DNA of 64,000 nucleotides, from assembly GCA_050951465.1 (NCBI GenBank), contig JBMNJC010000021.1:1-64000 (forward strand), given 5' to 3'. This document shows positions 8,357-16,725 of the stretch, piece by piece. The translations under genes were made by a program, and so were the position numbers. Below the pieces are notes generated by a model. It searched no databases and was not told the origin of the DNA. It was given only the letters and a program-made list of their open reading frames with translations. The stretch comes from JAAZHD01 sp012510895. GTDB taxonomy: Bacteria; Bacillota; Clostridia; Caldicoprobacterales; DTU083. Each line of letters opens with the position of its first letter. The stretch's first letter is position 1.

Positions 8357-9298
8357 TCAATAAGTATCTACAAAAATCCGGATTTCTCCCCTTGATTCCT
8401 CTCCGGGTTCCAGATATAGTGTACCGGTATCCTGAATGCCTTTCTCCGCCATGTTAAAGCCATTATTGCAATTAGTGACAGGTTCTATGGCAAAATAAGG
8501 TTTTCCCAATGGGGTGTAGAAAATAAGGTTTTCGTATACTTCATCTGCTTCCACGGTCATAAGGACACGACTGCCGGGCCATTTTACAACTGAACTACCA
8601 TTATATGCCCGGAAACAGTTATCAACAAAGAGGTCTTCATCCAGGGTGCGGGGCGAGGAAAAGTCCAGCTCTTCAGGCAGCTCTACCCACGGACCCGTTG
8701 GAATAGGAGTGTCGCCCGGGTATAAGCCTTTTAAAGGAAGCTGTACAATTGGGTTCTCATCCTTATCTGTAAGTCTGCGTGAGAAATAGGGATGGGAACC
8801 GTAGCCTGCCGGCATTGTATCTTCTCCTTCATTTCTTACGCTGATATCCATGACAAAACAGTTGCCCTTAACAGAAAAGGTTATTGTGCTGGAAAAGGGA
8901 AAGGGCCAGTTGACCTCTTCCAAATTCCGGCTGTCCAGACTGACTTTTAATTCTTCGGGGCTATGACTATCAACCTTCCAGGGATGATCCCGGCCTACGC
9001 CATGAATGGTATGCCCGTCGGTATGATTGATTTTAAGCTGAAACTCTTTCCCTCTGAATCTGAGCTTCCCATGTTCTATGCGGTTGGAATAGGGTACCAG
9101 ATGAAAAGAGGAAAACTCGCCGGGCAGACGATTCTCCACAGCGGATTCGGGAGTGGGTCTCATGATATCCACCCACTGTCCGTTAAGGTTATAGCGCAGG
9201 GCTTCTATGGAAGCGCCTACCTCCGGATTGATTACCGCTTCCAGTAAATCGTTTCCAATTACCAAACTACCTTTATTATTAGCAGATGTTTTTTTCAT
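8357..9298 (-). CDS. aldose 1-epimerase (galactose mutarotase family)
   Basis: A 313-residue protein of the GalM beta-sandwich family. Family features seen: NRIEHGKLRFRG (about residue 71), the histidine region HTIHGVGRDHPW (about 95-106), the second catalytic histidine in YGSHPYFSR, and a late YLEPGEESRG carrying the general-base glutamate. It interconverts anomers of a hexose or a related sugar. It is 18 nt downstream of the LarA-family gene, so it is the third gene of the SDR-larA-galM operon. The actual sugar is not deducible. Confidence 0.85.
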   Translation of the reverse strand: MKKTSANNKGSLVIGNDLLEAVINPEVGASIEALRYNLNGQWVDIMRPTPESAVENRLPGEFSSFHLVPYSNRIEHGKLRFRGKEFQLKINHTDGHTIHGVGRDHPWKVDSHSPEELKVSLDSRNLEEVNWPFPFSSTITFSVKGNCFVMDISVRNEGEDTMPAGYGSHPYFSRRLTDKDENPIVQLPLKGLYPGDTPIPTGPWVELPEELDFSSPRTLDEDLFVDNCFRAYNGSSVVKWPGSRVLMTVEADEVYENLIFYTPLGKPYFAIEPVTNCNNGFNMAEKGIQDTGTLYLEPGEESRGEIRIFVDTY

Positions 9299-9316
9299 GG
9301 CAATTTAACCCCTTTT

Positions 9317-10624
9317 CTAAAACTTGCTTTTAAGTGCCCATAAACCTATAGCCGGATTGCTGATATAATAGATAGTTTCTCCATCCTCCAATGTGTTAAA
9401 GCCGTCTTTAAGTTTTTCAGGATTGTACTTTTTAACAGCTTCTTCATATGACATATAATTGAAATGTACTCCTTCCACTTCCTCCCTGGTCAGCTTTTCT
9501 ACCGCATAAGTGATTCTGAAACGTCCGTCGGATGAACCATGGATCAAGTGGGCTGCCACTGAAAGATTGTTCTGCAAATCCTCATTGGTTTTATACAGTT
9601 CCAGTATCCTGTCCCTACCCTGATAACCGTATTTTCGTATGAACTCATCATTCCCCGCATCTTCGCCAAACTGGCGGACACCGGGAGCCAACACAATGAG
9701 ATCGCCGTCATCGGCTATAGCCATTCGGGTGCGGTATACGGACTTATTGCCCAGCCAGGTGCTCTTGAACTCTACCGGATCAAGGTATACTACCACCTTT
9801 TTAAATGGCTCGTCCACAAAATTCAGGTTCTTCTCCTGACTCAAAGCTACTGCTTCTTCAAAGACTTTACGCTGACGTCCGATAAAGAGGCCGTTGACAC
9901 AGGTGCTTCCTTCTACCTGAGTGGTAACAGTTAAGACATAAAGCAGGGGTATGTCCTTTAAGAAGTTTTCCTCGGCATAATCAAAGACCTTCCGCACCGG
10001 AGTATTGTCGCGGCCCATCATGCGTTCCATGCCATAAACAGCTCCGAGCATATGGCTCTTGTTGATTATGTTGAATCCTCCGCAGCCTACTACTATGTTC
10101 TTGGTGTAATTGGCCATGCCCACTACTTCATGAGGCACAACCTGACCAATGGAAATAACCAGATCATAGGAAGGATCAAGCAGATGTTTATTTATCTCAA
10201 CATCTATTGAATAATCGATCAGGCCGTCGGATACCTCTTTTACAAAATCTCCCGGCACCTGCCCTACCTTTACTACATCATTGCGCCAGTTGTGAACCAG
10301 GAAACGGTCCTTAGGGATATCGGCACCGAACATTTCAGTGATTTCTTCATCCGTCATGGGCATATGAGTGCCCAAAGCAGGCATTATATCCACCTGACAG
10401 GTATCAGAAAGCAATCTGTAATAAATATTTGTCAGTTTTCCTGCATAAGAGTGAAGCCGGGTCATATCCGGAGGTATTAAAAGCACCTTATTCAGGGTTC
10501 CTCCTGCTTCTTTGAAAGATTCGATGGACTGGGCAAGGGATGCCTCCATTACAGCATCATTCAGCCCGGTATCGCTTTTTTTAATTATTGCCGGTATGGC
10601 TGATACGGCCTTGGCATTTGCCAT
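9317..10624 (-). CDS. LarA-family nickel-pincer hydroxyacid racemase/epimerase
   Basis: The product (435 residues from ATG 10624, which has AAAGGTGG 8 nt upstream; the frame opens at GTG 10636) belongs to the LarA superfamily (DUF2088). Active-site residues fall at the spacing of Lactiplantibacillus LarA: the histidine of GTHMPMT (His108 equivalent), the histidine of VPHEVVGM (His174), the lysine of NYTK ten residues later (Lys184, pincer attachment) and the histidine of KSH sixteen residues after that (His200, nickel ligand). The enzyme therefore should invert a 2-hydroxy acid stereocentre. The larB/C/E cofactor genes are not in the window. Adjacent SDR and mutarotase genes suggest a sugar acid rather than lactate. 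Confidence 0.85.
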   Translation of the reverse strand: MANAKAVSAIPAIIKKSDTGLNDAVMEASLAQSIESFKEAGGTLNKVLLIPPDMTRLHSYAGKLTNIYYRLLSDTCQVDIMPALGTHMPMTDEEITEMFGADIPKDRFLVHNWRNDVVKVGQVPGDFVKEVSDGLIDYSIDVEINKHLLDPSYDLVISIGQVVPHEVVGMANYTKNIVVGCGGFNIINKSHMLGAVYGMERMMGRDNTPVRKVFDYAEENFLKDIPLLYVLTVTTQVEGSTCVNGLFIGRQRKVFEEAVALSQEKNLNFVDEPFKKVVVYLDPVEFKSTWLGNKSVYRTRMAIADDGDLIVLAPGVRQFGEDAGNDEFIRKYGYQGRDRILELYKTNEDLQNNLSVAAHLIHGSSDGRFRITYAVEKLTREEVEGVHFNYMSYEEAVKKYNPEKLKDGFNTLEDGETIYYISNPAIGLWALKSKF

Positions 10625-10752
10625 TCTGCTAACCACCTTTCTGCCTGTTCAGGCTTTACTTTGATTTTCAGCATAATGATAGTTTCGCCTTCAGTTTTCT
10701 GTCTGTCCGTTATGTTTACAGTCCGTTCACTTATAGGCTCAAGCAGTTTGCA

Positions 10753-11571
10753 TTATACTCCGGAATAGGCCGAGAAACCGCCGTCAATAGGCACAACTAC
10801 ACCGTTTACAAAGGAAGAAGCATCGGAACACAGCCAGATAATGGTTCCCAGAAGATCTTCCGGTACGCCGTAGCGATTCATGGGAGTATGACTTAAGATT
10901 TGTTTTGCCCGGGGTGTAGGTTCTCCGGTCTTTTCATCCACTAAAAGAAAACGGTTCTGATTAGTAAGGAAAAATCCGGGTGCTATGGCATTGACGCGGA
11001 TATCAGCAGAATAATTCTGGTTAAAATGCACTGCCATCCATTGGGTGAAATTATTAATCCCGGCTTTGGCAGCTGAATAAGCTACAATATTTGTTAACGG
11101 CCGATAGGAGTTCATAGAAGAAATGTTAATGACAGAGCCCTTGCCCTGCTTGGCCATAACTTCTCCAAACACCTGAGTTGACAGGATAGTGCCCAGTATG
11201 TTGAGGTTGAACACCCATTCAAGGGCATCTGCAGGAATATCAAAGAAACTCAGGTTGGGTGATACGGTTGCATCTTTTTTGTTTCCGCCGGCACCGTTTA
11301 TTAGTATATCGATTCGTCCAAATGCCTCCATAACGGCATCTCTGGCCTTAATCAGACTGTCTTTATCCAGTACGTTGCAGACTGCGCCTATTGCTGTGCC
11401 GCCTTCCTCCTTGATTTCATTCGCAATCTGCTCGGTCAGGTCATCTTCCAGACCTAAAACTGCTACCTTTGCCCCTCTTCTTCCAAGTTCTCTTGCCATT
11501 TCGCTGCAGAGAACTCCGGTTGCTCCGGTAATGACTGCTGCCTTTCCACTGACATCAAATAATTTATCCAT
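10753..11571 (-). CDS. SDR oxidoreductase, D-mannonate oxidoreductase-like
   Basis: A 272-residue short-chain dehydrogenase. The nucleotide motif reads TGATGVLCSEMA (last glycine of TGxxxGxG replaced by cysteine). NGAGG is at about residue 92, and the catalytic Ser-Tyr-Lys triad is in SSMNS and YSAAKAG. The C-terminal part (APGFFLTNQNRFLL, then HTPMNRYGVPEDL) resembles SDR-type fructuronate reductases (UxuB-like), a resemblance recalled from the family and not searched. It is the first gene of the operon with LarA and the mutarotase; AAAGGAGG precedes the ATG. A perfect palindrome about 100 nt upstream is the likely operator. Confidence 0.8.
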   Translation of the reverse strand: MDKLFDVSGKAAVITGATGVLCSEMARELGRRGAKVAVLGLEDDLTEQIANEIKEEGGTAIGAVCNVLDKDSLIKARDAVMEAFGRIDILINGAGGNKKDATVSPNLSFFDIPADALEWVFNLNILGTILSTQVFGEVMAKQGKGSVINISSMNSYRPLTNIVAYSAAKAGINNFTQWMAVHFNQNYSADIRVNAIAPGFFLTNQNRFLLVDEKTGEPTPRAKQILSHTPMNRYGVPEDLLGTIIWLCSDASSFVNGVVVPIDGGFSAYSGV

Positions 11572-11672
11572 TATGCTTCCTCCTTTAATTGGTAACCAGG
11601 GTTATTGCTCTTTTCTTATTATTTAACTGTTTTCTTATTCCTATTTTAATGCAATTTCTGGATTCTTGCAAT

Positions 11673-11692
11673 GAATGTAAGCGCTTACATTC
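11673..11692. promoter_or_regulatory. cre/LacI-family operator, perfect 20-bp palindrome
   Basis: GAATGTAAGCGCTTACATTC is a perfect palindrome. Its core TGTAAGCGCTTACA fits the CcpA cre consensus (TGWNANCGNTNWCA) and equally a LacI-family operator. It lies about 100 nt upstream of the SDR gene and just downstream of yitT, so it most likely controls the SDR-larA-galM operon. No local LacI-type regulator gene is present, which favours CcpA or a distant regulator. Confidence 0.8.
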
Positions 11693-11738
11693 CACATTAT
11701 AGCATACCCTTTAAGGCAGGTCAAAGAAAAAGAGACAT

Positions 11739-12575
11739 TTATTCTCTTGTAAAGCCTTCCCCCATGGCTTCCCTCACATCGGCAATGAGTACAAAGGCAT
11801 AAGGGTCTATCTCATTTATCAGACCTTTTAATTTAGTTATTTCAGTCCGGCGTACCACACAGAGAAGTACATTTTTATCGAAGCCGGTGTAGGCTCCTTT
11901 TCCGTTTAGTATGGTAACACCCCTGTCCATCTCTTTCATAATAAGCCTGGACAAGGCAATTGATTGATCAGATATGATTAAGAATGCTTTTGCAGAATTA
12001 AGACCTTCCTGCACCAGATCCATAACCCTGGCGCTCAAGGCCAGAGCTACTATGGCATAAAGGCCCTGACTGGGTCCAAGGAGAATTGCGGCAGCAAAAA
12101 CAACCAGAAAGTCCACCGCAAACAAAACCCATGCCACTGAAATCGAGGGGAAATATTTATGAATAAGTTTGGCCAACAAATCTGTACCGCCTGTTGTGGC
12201 ATTCATGCGCAATACAATTCCCAGACCAATGCCCATTAAAAAACCGCCGTAAATAGACGCCAGCAGACTGTCATGGGTTAAGGTGGGAGCCGGTATTAAG
12301 TCAATAAAAACAGATAATAAAACAGTGGCCAAAAGGGTGCGTATTCCAAAATGTCCTCCCAGCTGCCGAATTCCCATTAAAAATAAGGGAATGTTCAGAA
12401 TCAAAGCTGTGATACCCACAGGAATGTCAAAAAGAAAATGCAATACTGTGGCAACACCGCTTAATCCTCCAGGCGCAATTTCATTGGGAATGAAAAAAAA
12501 GCTGAATGACAAAGCCGTCAGCAGACAGCCAACAATAATCAGCAGATACTCTCTTATTATCTTATTCCTTATCAT
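11739..12575 (-). CDS. YitT family membrane protein (DUF161/DUF2179)
   Basis: From ATG 12575 (GAAGGA 7 nt upstream; the frame itself opens at GTG 12590) the product is about 278 residues. Five or six membrane helices fill residues 10-190 (SFFFIPNEIAPGGLSG and NATTGGTDLLA are typical YitT segments). A cytoplasmic C-terminal DUF2179 domain follows from about 200 (VTILNGKGAYTGFDKNVLLCVV). The family is widespread in Firmicutes with uncertain function. It lies just downstream of the toxin gene ndoA. Confidence 0.88.
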   Translation of the reverse strand: MIRNKIIREYLLIIVGCLLTALSFSFFFIPNEIAPGGLSGVATVLHFLFDIPVGITALILNIPLFLMGIRQLGGHFGIRTLLATVLLSVFIDLIPAPTLTHDSLLASIYGGFLMGIGLGIVLRMNATTGGTDLLAKLIHKYFPSISVAWVLFAVDFLVVFAAAILLGPSQGLYAIVALALSARVMDLVQEGLNSAKAFLIISDQSIALSRLIMKEMDRGVTILNGKGAYTGFDKNVLLCVVRRTEITKLKGLINEIDPYAFVLIADVREAMGEGFTRE

Positions 12576-12625
12576 TCGTGCTTCCTTCACCTTCAGGAAA
12601 TTTAAATTTTTATATAACTCAATCC

Positions 12626-12973
12626 TTACAGATCTATCAGTCCGAAACTAATCTGGATGGCTTCGTCCACCTGCTTCATGACTTCAGGGGAAAGATAGCC
12701 TATTTTTTCTTTAAGACGCTTTTTGTCAATAGTGCGTATCTGTTCCAGCAGAATTACCGAATCCTTAGGAAGGCCGTATTCTTCCGCACTGATTTCCACA
12801 TGAGTGGGAAGCTTCCCTTTGTTGATCTTGGAGGTTATAGCGGCAATAATAACCGTTGGACTGTACTTATTTCCTATTTCGTTCTGAACTATCAGCACCG
12901 GTCGCACCCCGCCCTGTTCGGAACCAACCACGGGACTTAAGTCCGCATAATATATTTCCCCTCTTCTAATCAT
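12626..12973 (-). CDS. ndoA: EndoA/MazF-type mRNA interferase toxin
   Basis: The 115-residue product starts RRGEIYYADLSPVVGSEQGG and continues RPVLIVQNEIGN, ITSKINK, THVEIS and LLEQIRTIDKKRL: the hallmarks of the PemK/MazF fold, close to Bacillus EndoA. The arginine of RPVLIVQN and the threonine/serine of ITS are the catalytic pair in this family. It cleaves single-stranded RNA at short sites. It is 3 nt behind its antitoxin gene. Confidence 0.95.
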   Translation of the reverse strand: MIRRGEIYYADLSPVVGSEQGGVRPVLIVQNEIGNKYSPTVIIAAITSKINKGKLPTHVEISAEEYGLPKDSVILLEQIRTIDKKRLKEKIGYLSPEVMKQVDEAIQISFGLIDL

Positions 12974-12976
12974 AAA

Positions 12977-13252
12977 TCATTCACACTCCGACAGGATGGT
13001 CTCGTACACTTCCAAAGAAATAATATCTGTGTTCAATCCTTCTTCTGTCAGCGCTGCATTTATTCTGGCCATTTCTTTGTAGCCTTTTTTCATTCTCTCC
13101 CTTATTTCCAGTCTATGCCGCTCACGTATATAAAGTTTCATAGCCTCTCGTATAAATTCGCTTCTGTTTTTCTTCTCAATGGCTACAATTTCATCTACTT
13201 CCCGCAGCAGACTGTCCGGAAGACTAACCAGAATTTTCTTTAACTCGGCCAC
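12977..13252 (-). CDS. ndoAI: EndoAI-type ribbon-helix-helix antitoxin
   Basis: A 91-residue protein with an N-terminal ribbon-helix-helix DNA-binding domain (KKILVSLPDSLLREVDEIVAIE, then NRSEFIREAMKLYI) and an extended acidic C-terminus that would wrap the toxin. It neutralises EndoA and represses the operon. The nnrD-ndoAI-ndoA order matches the conserved Bacillus/Clostridia context. GAGGTG precedes the start. Confidence 0.93.
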   Translation of the reverse strand: MAELKKILVSLPDSLLREVDEIVAIEKKNRSEFIREAMKLYIRERHRLEIRERMKKGYKEMARINAALTEEGLNTDIISLEVYETILSECE

Positions 13253-13338
13253 AAGAGCACCTCCTGTATTCTATTCCCTAATGAATAATGAGTATTCTAC
13301 ATGAAAGAGATGAAAACCTTCAGGTAATAACTGTAATC

Positions 13339-14967
13339 CTACAAACTTTTATTTTCAGCTGCAAGGTCCTTGAATACACCAGGAAGAGCATCTATAATAT
13401 CGCTCGGCAGCATGCCTGTTTCTCCCAGACGAAGAGCGGCTTTATCGCCTGCCCTGCCATGGATATAGCATCCAAGAACTGCAGCTTCAAAGGCACAATA
13501 CCCCTGGGCAGCCAGGGCAGCAATTATTCCGGTCAGCACATCGCCTGAGCCGCCCTTAGCCATGCCTGAATTTCCGGAAGTATTAATATATACCCTTCCT
13601 TTAGGCTCTGCCACAACTGATGCAGCACCTTTCAGCACAACAATGCATCCCCACTGTGACGCGGCCTCGCATGCCGCCTGTACGGGATACCTTGAAATAT
13701 GCTCTGTTTCCAATCCTGTCATACGAGACATTTCCCCCGGATGGGGGGTAAGTATCACAGGCGCGCTGCAGGATTTCACCAGATTCATATCCCTGGATAT
13801 ATGATTTAATCCATCTGCATCTATTACTATTGGTATATCAATCCTGCCTAAAATATTCCTTAAAATATCAAACACCCCTGCATTCTTTCCGCAGCCAGGG
13901 CCAAAGGCCAGTACATCCTTGTCTTCCAGCAGGGACAGGACATCCTCCAGCGATTCAGGTATAAGATGCCCCATATTATTGTCCTTAAGGGGAAGAGTCA
14001 TTACTTCTGTAAGCTTTTCCTCCATTATGGGGTTCAAAGAGGCAGGAATTCCAAGGGTTACCAGACCTGCTCCGCAGCGCTGGGCTGCTAGGGATGCCAG
14101 ATGAGCAGCGCCGGTCATGCCGGTTGACCCTGCTATGATGGCTGCTTTCCCAAAGCTGCCCTTATGACCGGCAGGATCTCTGGGTTTGAGCATTGAGGCC
14201 GCTTCCCTGTCAGTCAGAGTAAACATATTTGCCTCTGCAGCCTGAGGGCTGTCATCCGGAAGGCTGATAGGAACCACATGAACCCGTCCGGAATGCATCC
14301 TTCCCGGATACAGCAAATGCCCCGGCTTTAGGTATCCATAAGAAACGGTATGTGCTGCCTTAATGGCAGCGCCCATTATAATACCGGTTTCACCATGGAT
14401 GCCGGAAGGAATATCCACGGATACTACATTTTCATCTGCCTCTCTGTTAATCTGATTTATTATGCTTTGGCAAAGATTCGAAACCGGCCTGTCCAATCCG
14501 GTGCCGAACAAGGCATCGACAATCAGGTCTGCTTCACGAATCAGCTGAAATGCCTGAATCAGATCTCTTTCCTCTTCGACCTGGAAGATAAAAAGGGTAT
14601 TGGGATAGCTCTGCTTTTCACACAAGGCATTAAGTGCATTTAAGTTGATTTCAGCATCACCCCTGGGTCTTCTGCCGCCCTCGCTTAAGAGCAGCACCCG
14701 GACATTACAGCCTGCCAGATAAAGATGCCTGGCAACAGCCAGCCCATCGCCGCCGTTGTTGCCGGTGCCGGCTAATATCAGCACAGTTTCAACAGGTTTT
14801 ATTTCGGCCTGTGTTTTTATCCCCCTTTTTTTCAAGGGGAAATACCTCTCTATGATTTCAACTGTTCTAAGCGCGGCATTTTCCATGAGAACAATACCGG
14901 GTATCTTAAATTCTTCAATAGCCCGCTGATCTATTTTTCTCATCTGAGAGGGGGTAACTACAAACAT
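13339..14967 (-). CDS. nnrD: bifunctional NAD(P)HX epimerase/dehydratase (nicotinamide nucleotide repair)
   Basis: A protein of about 542 residues with two fused domains. The N-terminal NAD(P)HX epimerase (YjeF_N) domain shows MRKIDQRAIEEF, AGTGNNGGDGLAVARHL and DALFGTGLDRP. The C-terminal dehydratase (carbohydrate-kinase-like) domain from about residue 240 shows KGSFGKAAIIAGS, GAAHLASLAAQRCGAGLV, LTPHPGEM and the NTSGNSGMAKGGSGDVLTG segment. It repairs hydrated NADH/NADPH using ADP or ATP. The frame opens at GTG 14976, but GAGGTGA lies 5 nt before ATG 14967. It precedes ndoAI on the same strand. Confidence 0.95.
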   Translation of the reverse strand: MFVVTPSQMRKIDQRAIEEFKIPGIVLMENAALRTVEIIERYFPLKKRGIKTQAEIKPVETVLILAGTGNNGGDGLAVARHLYLAGCNVRVLLLSEGGRRPRGDAEINLNALNALCEKQSYPNTLFIFQVEEERDLIQAFQLIREADLIVDALFGTGLDRPVSNLCQSIINQINREADENVVSVDIPSGIHGETGIIMGAAIKAAHTVSYGYLKPGHLLYPGRMHSGRVHVVPISLPDDSPQAAEANMFTLTDREAASMLKPRDPAGHKGSFGKAAIIAGSTGMTGAAHLASLAAQRCGAGLVTLGIPASLNPIMEEKLTEVMTLPLKDNNMGHLIPESLEDVLSLLEDKDVLAFGPGCGKNAGVFDILRNILGRIDIPIVIDADGLNHISRDMNLVKSCSAPVILTPHPGEMSRMTGLETEHISRYPVQAACEAASQWGCIVVLKGAASVVAEPKGRVYINTSGNSGMAKGGSGDVLTGIIAALAAQGYCAFEAAVLGCYIHGRAGDKAALRLGETGMLPSDIIDALPGVFKDLAAENKSL

Positions 14968-14982
14968 CAATATCACCTCAGA

Positions 14983-15786
14983 CTAATCAAGGTCCAGCTT
15001 CTCATCCCGGTAGGCCTGAAGAAAATTCATGCAGTACTCATCCCTGCCCTGAATAAGTTCTGCTGAAAAAACCAGGCCCATAAGCTTTTTGTCCAGAGGG
15101 TCTAAAATGGCACTGTCGAGCCCGGCTGCAATTGCAGAAACAAGAAAAGTCCGGTTTATCAGTTTACGGGCTGGAAGGCCGAAAGAAATATTGCTCAGTC
15201 CGCAGATGGTATGCACTCCCGGAAACTCATCCATTACCCGCCGGATGGTTTCCAGTGCAAGAACCCCGTAATGGGTGCCGGTAGAAATGGGGCGTACCAT
15301 GGGATCAATAAATATGCGGCTGATATCAAGGCCTTCCCTTACCATGGCATTTATAAGCCGGTCTGCAATCTTCAGCCTTTCATCAGCAGTCTCCGGCATT
15401 CCCTTGTCATCCATGCACAGGGCAATAATCGAAGTGTTAAATTCTTTAACTAAAGGAAATACGGTCTCAAATCTTTTCTTTTCCGCTGTTACAGAGTTGA
15501 TCATAGGATTTCTGCCCTTATATGCCTTAAGGGCAGGCTCCAGAGCCTCGGGATTGGGACTGTCAATACACAAGGGCAAGTCAACAACTTCCTGCACTTT
15601 ATTAACCAGCCATACCAGAAGTTCCGGCTCCCGTTGGGAAAAGGTGCCGCAGTTCACGTCTATATAATGGGCACCTGCCTCTGCCTGCCTTAATGCCATG
15701 TCCTGAATGACTTCGGCATCCTTCGCCTTTACGGCCCGCTCCATGGATTTTATGCTGGTATTTATCTTTTCACCAATGATTATCAT
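14983..15786 (-). CDS. methyltetrahydrofolate:corrinoid methyltransferase-like protein
   Basis: A 267-residue pterin-binding TIM barrel (start moved from 15813 to ATG 15786, since GAAGGTGGG lies upstream and MIIIGEKINTS is the usual family beginning). Motifs: IGEKINTS, AGAHYIDVNCGT, LCIDSPNPEAL, INSVTAEKKR, IFIDPMVRPISTG and GLSNISFGLP, as in AcsE and related MtrH-type methyltransferases that move a methyl group from methyl-THF to a corrinoid protein. No corrinoid protein, acsB/C/D or activator gene is adjacent, so its partner must be encoded elsewhere. Confidence 0.85.
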   Translation of the reverse strand: MIIIGEKINTSIKSMERAVKAKDAEVIQDMALRQAEAGAHYIDVNCGTFSQREPELLVWLVNKVQEVVDLPLCIDSPNPEALEPALKAYKGRNPMINSVTAEKKRFETVFPLVKEFNTSIIALCMDDKGMPETADERLKIADRLINAMVREGLDISRIFIDPMVRPISTGTHYGVLALETIRRVMDEFPGVHTICGLSNISFGLPARKLINRTFLVSAIAAGLDSAILDPLDKKLMGLVFSAELIQGRDEYCMNFLQAYRDEKLDLD

Positions 15787-15949
15787 ATTATCCTGCCCAC
15801 CTTCATTGTGCATTCATTGTGCATTTGCCTGACAGCTCTCAATCGGAACAACACTAAAGATGTGAAGTTATTTATTGATTTAATAATAACACTATTTAAC
15901 TATGGGTGCAATTTGAACGCATTCTTTTCCAAAAAGAATTTTAAATATA

Positions 15950-16546
15950 CTAATAGCGGTATACCAGAAATTTATCGTATTTATCATCAGATTCCGGAAT
16001 CACTACTTCTTTTATCAGTTTAAAAGGAGTGCTTTTCTTAAGAAAATACTGATAATCCGGCAGGGGATAGAATAGGATAATATCCACCGAACGCCTGTAT
16101 TCTTCAACAGAATCAAGAATATTCCCAACTACCTTTTTAAAAATATGAACTGAAAAGGGATTGAAAAAGTAGAATCGGTTATAGGACCTATCCACTTTAA
16201 AATCCTCAGCAGGGCCAAGGTGAAAGTGAATAGGAACGTCTTTTTCCTTCTTTCTTTGAATGTAGGAGTTTTTGTTCCTTATTGCTTCATTATATGTTTC
16301 TTCATTTACTTCAACCCCGGTTACCGTTACATTGAATCGATCATGCAGATAAAATGCCACCCTGCCCTTGCCGCAGCCAAAATCTATAACCTTGTCAGTC
16401 TCCCTGAGACTGTATTCATCAAAGAATAGATCAAGGGCTTTATAAGGGGTAGCTTCATAACGATTATAATGAATCGAATAATACAGCCAGTCTCCTATGC
16501 CTGAAGTAACAATACGAAGTAAGTTATCCTTGATTTTTTCACCCAC
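15950..16546 (-). CDS. class I SAM-dependent methyltransferase
   Basis: A 198-residue protein with a Rossmann methyltransferase fold: motif I VIDFGCGKGRVAFYL (about residues 53-67), an acidic loop GVEVNEETY (about 77-85) and a motif IV-like FYFFNPFSVHIF (about 125-136). The substrate is unknown; the NPFS in place of NPPY/DPPY suggests a small-molecule or protein rather than DNA substrate. It has no clear operon partner. The 136-nt gap before it (15814-15949) shows nothing. Confidence 0.72.
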   Translation of the reverse strand: MGEKIKDNLLRIVTSGIGDWLYYSIHYNRYEATPYKALDLFFDEYSLRETDKVIDFGCGKGRVAFYLHDRFNVTVTGVEVNEETYNEAIRNKNSYIQRKKEKDVPIHFHLGPAEDFKVDRSYNRFYFFNPFSVHIFKKVVGNILDSVEEYRRSVDIILFYPLPDYQYFLKKSTPFKLIKEVVIPESDDKYDKFLVYRY

Positions 16547-16664
16547 TGTCTATCACCTTCCCCGGTCAGTTATATCTGCAATTTCAGCAGCAATCCTTCT
16601 CCATTCCTGTATCAAGTTAAATAATATCATAGAAAGCCGCTTTGGGCAGCAGTTTAAAGCAATA

Positions 16665-16692
16665 TAAAAAAGACGCCGCTGATGACGACGTC
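16665..16692 (-). terminator. terminator of the parvulin gene
   Basis: On the minus strand GACGTCG pairs with GCGGCGTC (one G-T pair) around a short loop and is followed by seven T residues, 34 nt after the stop at 16726. Confidence 0.75.
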
Positions 16693-16725
16693 ACTTTAGT
16701 ACAATATTACTTTTTTCGGAACAAG

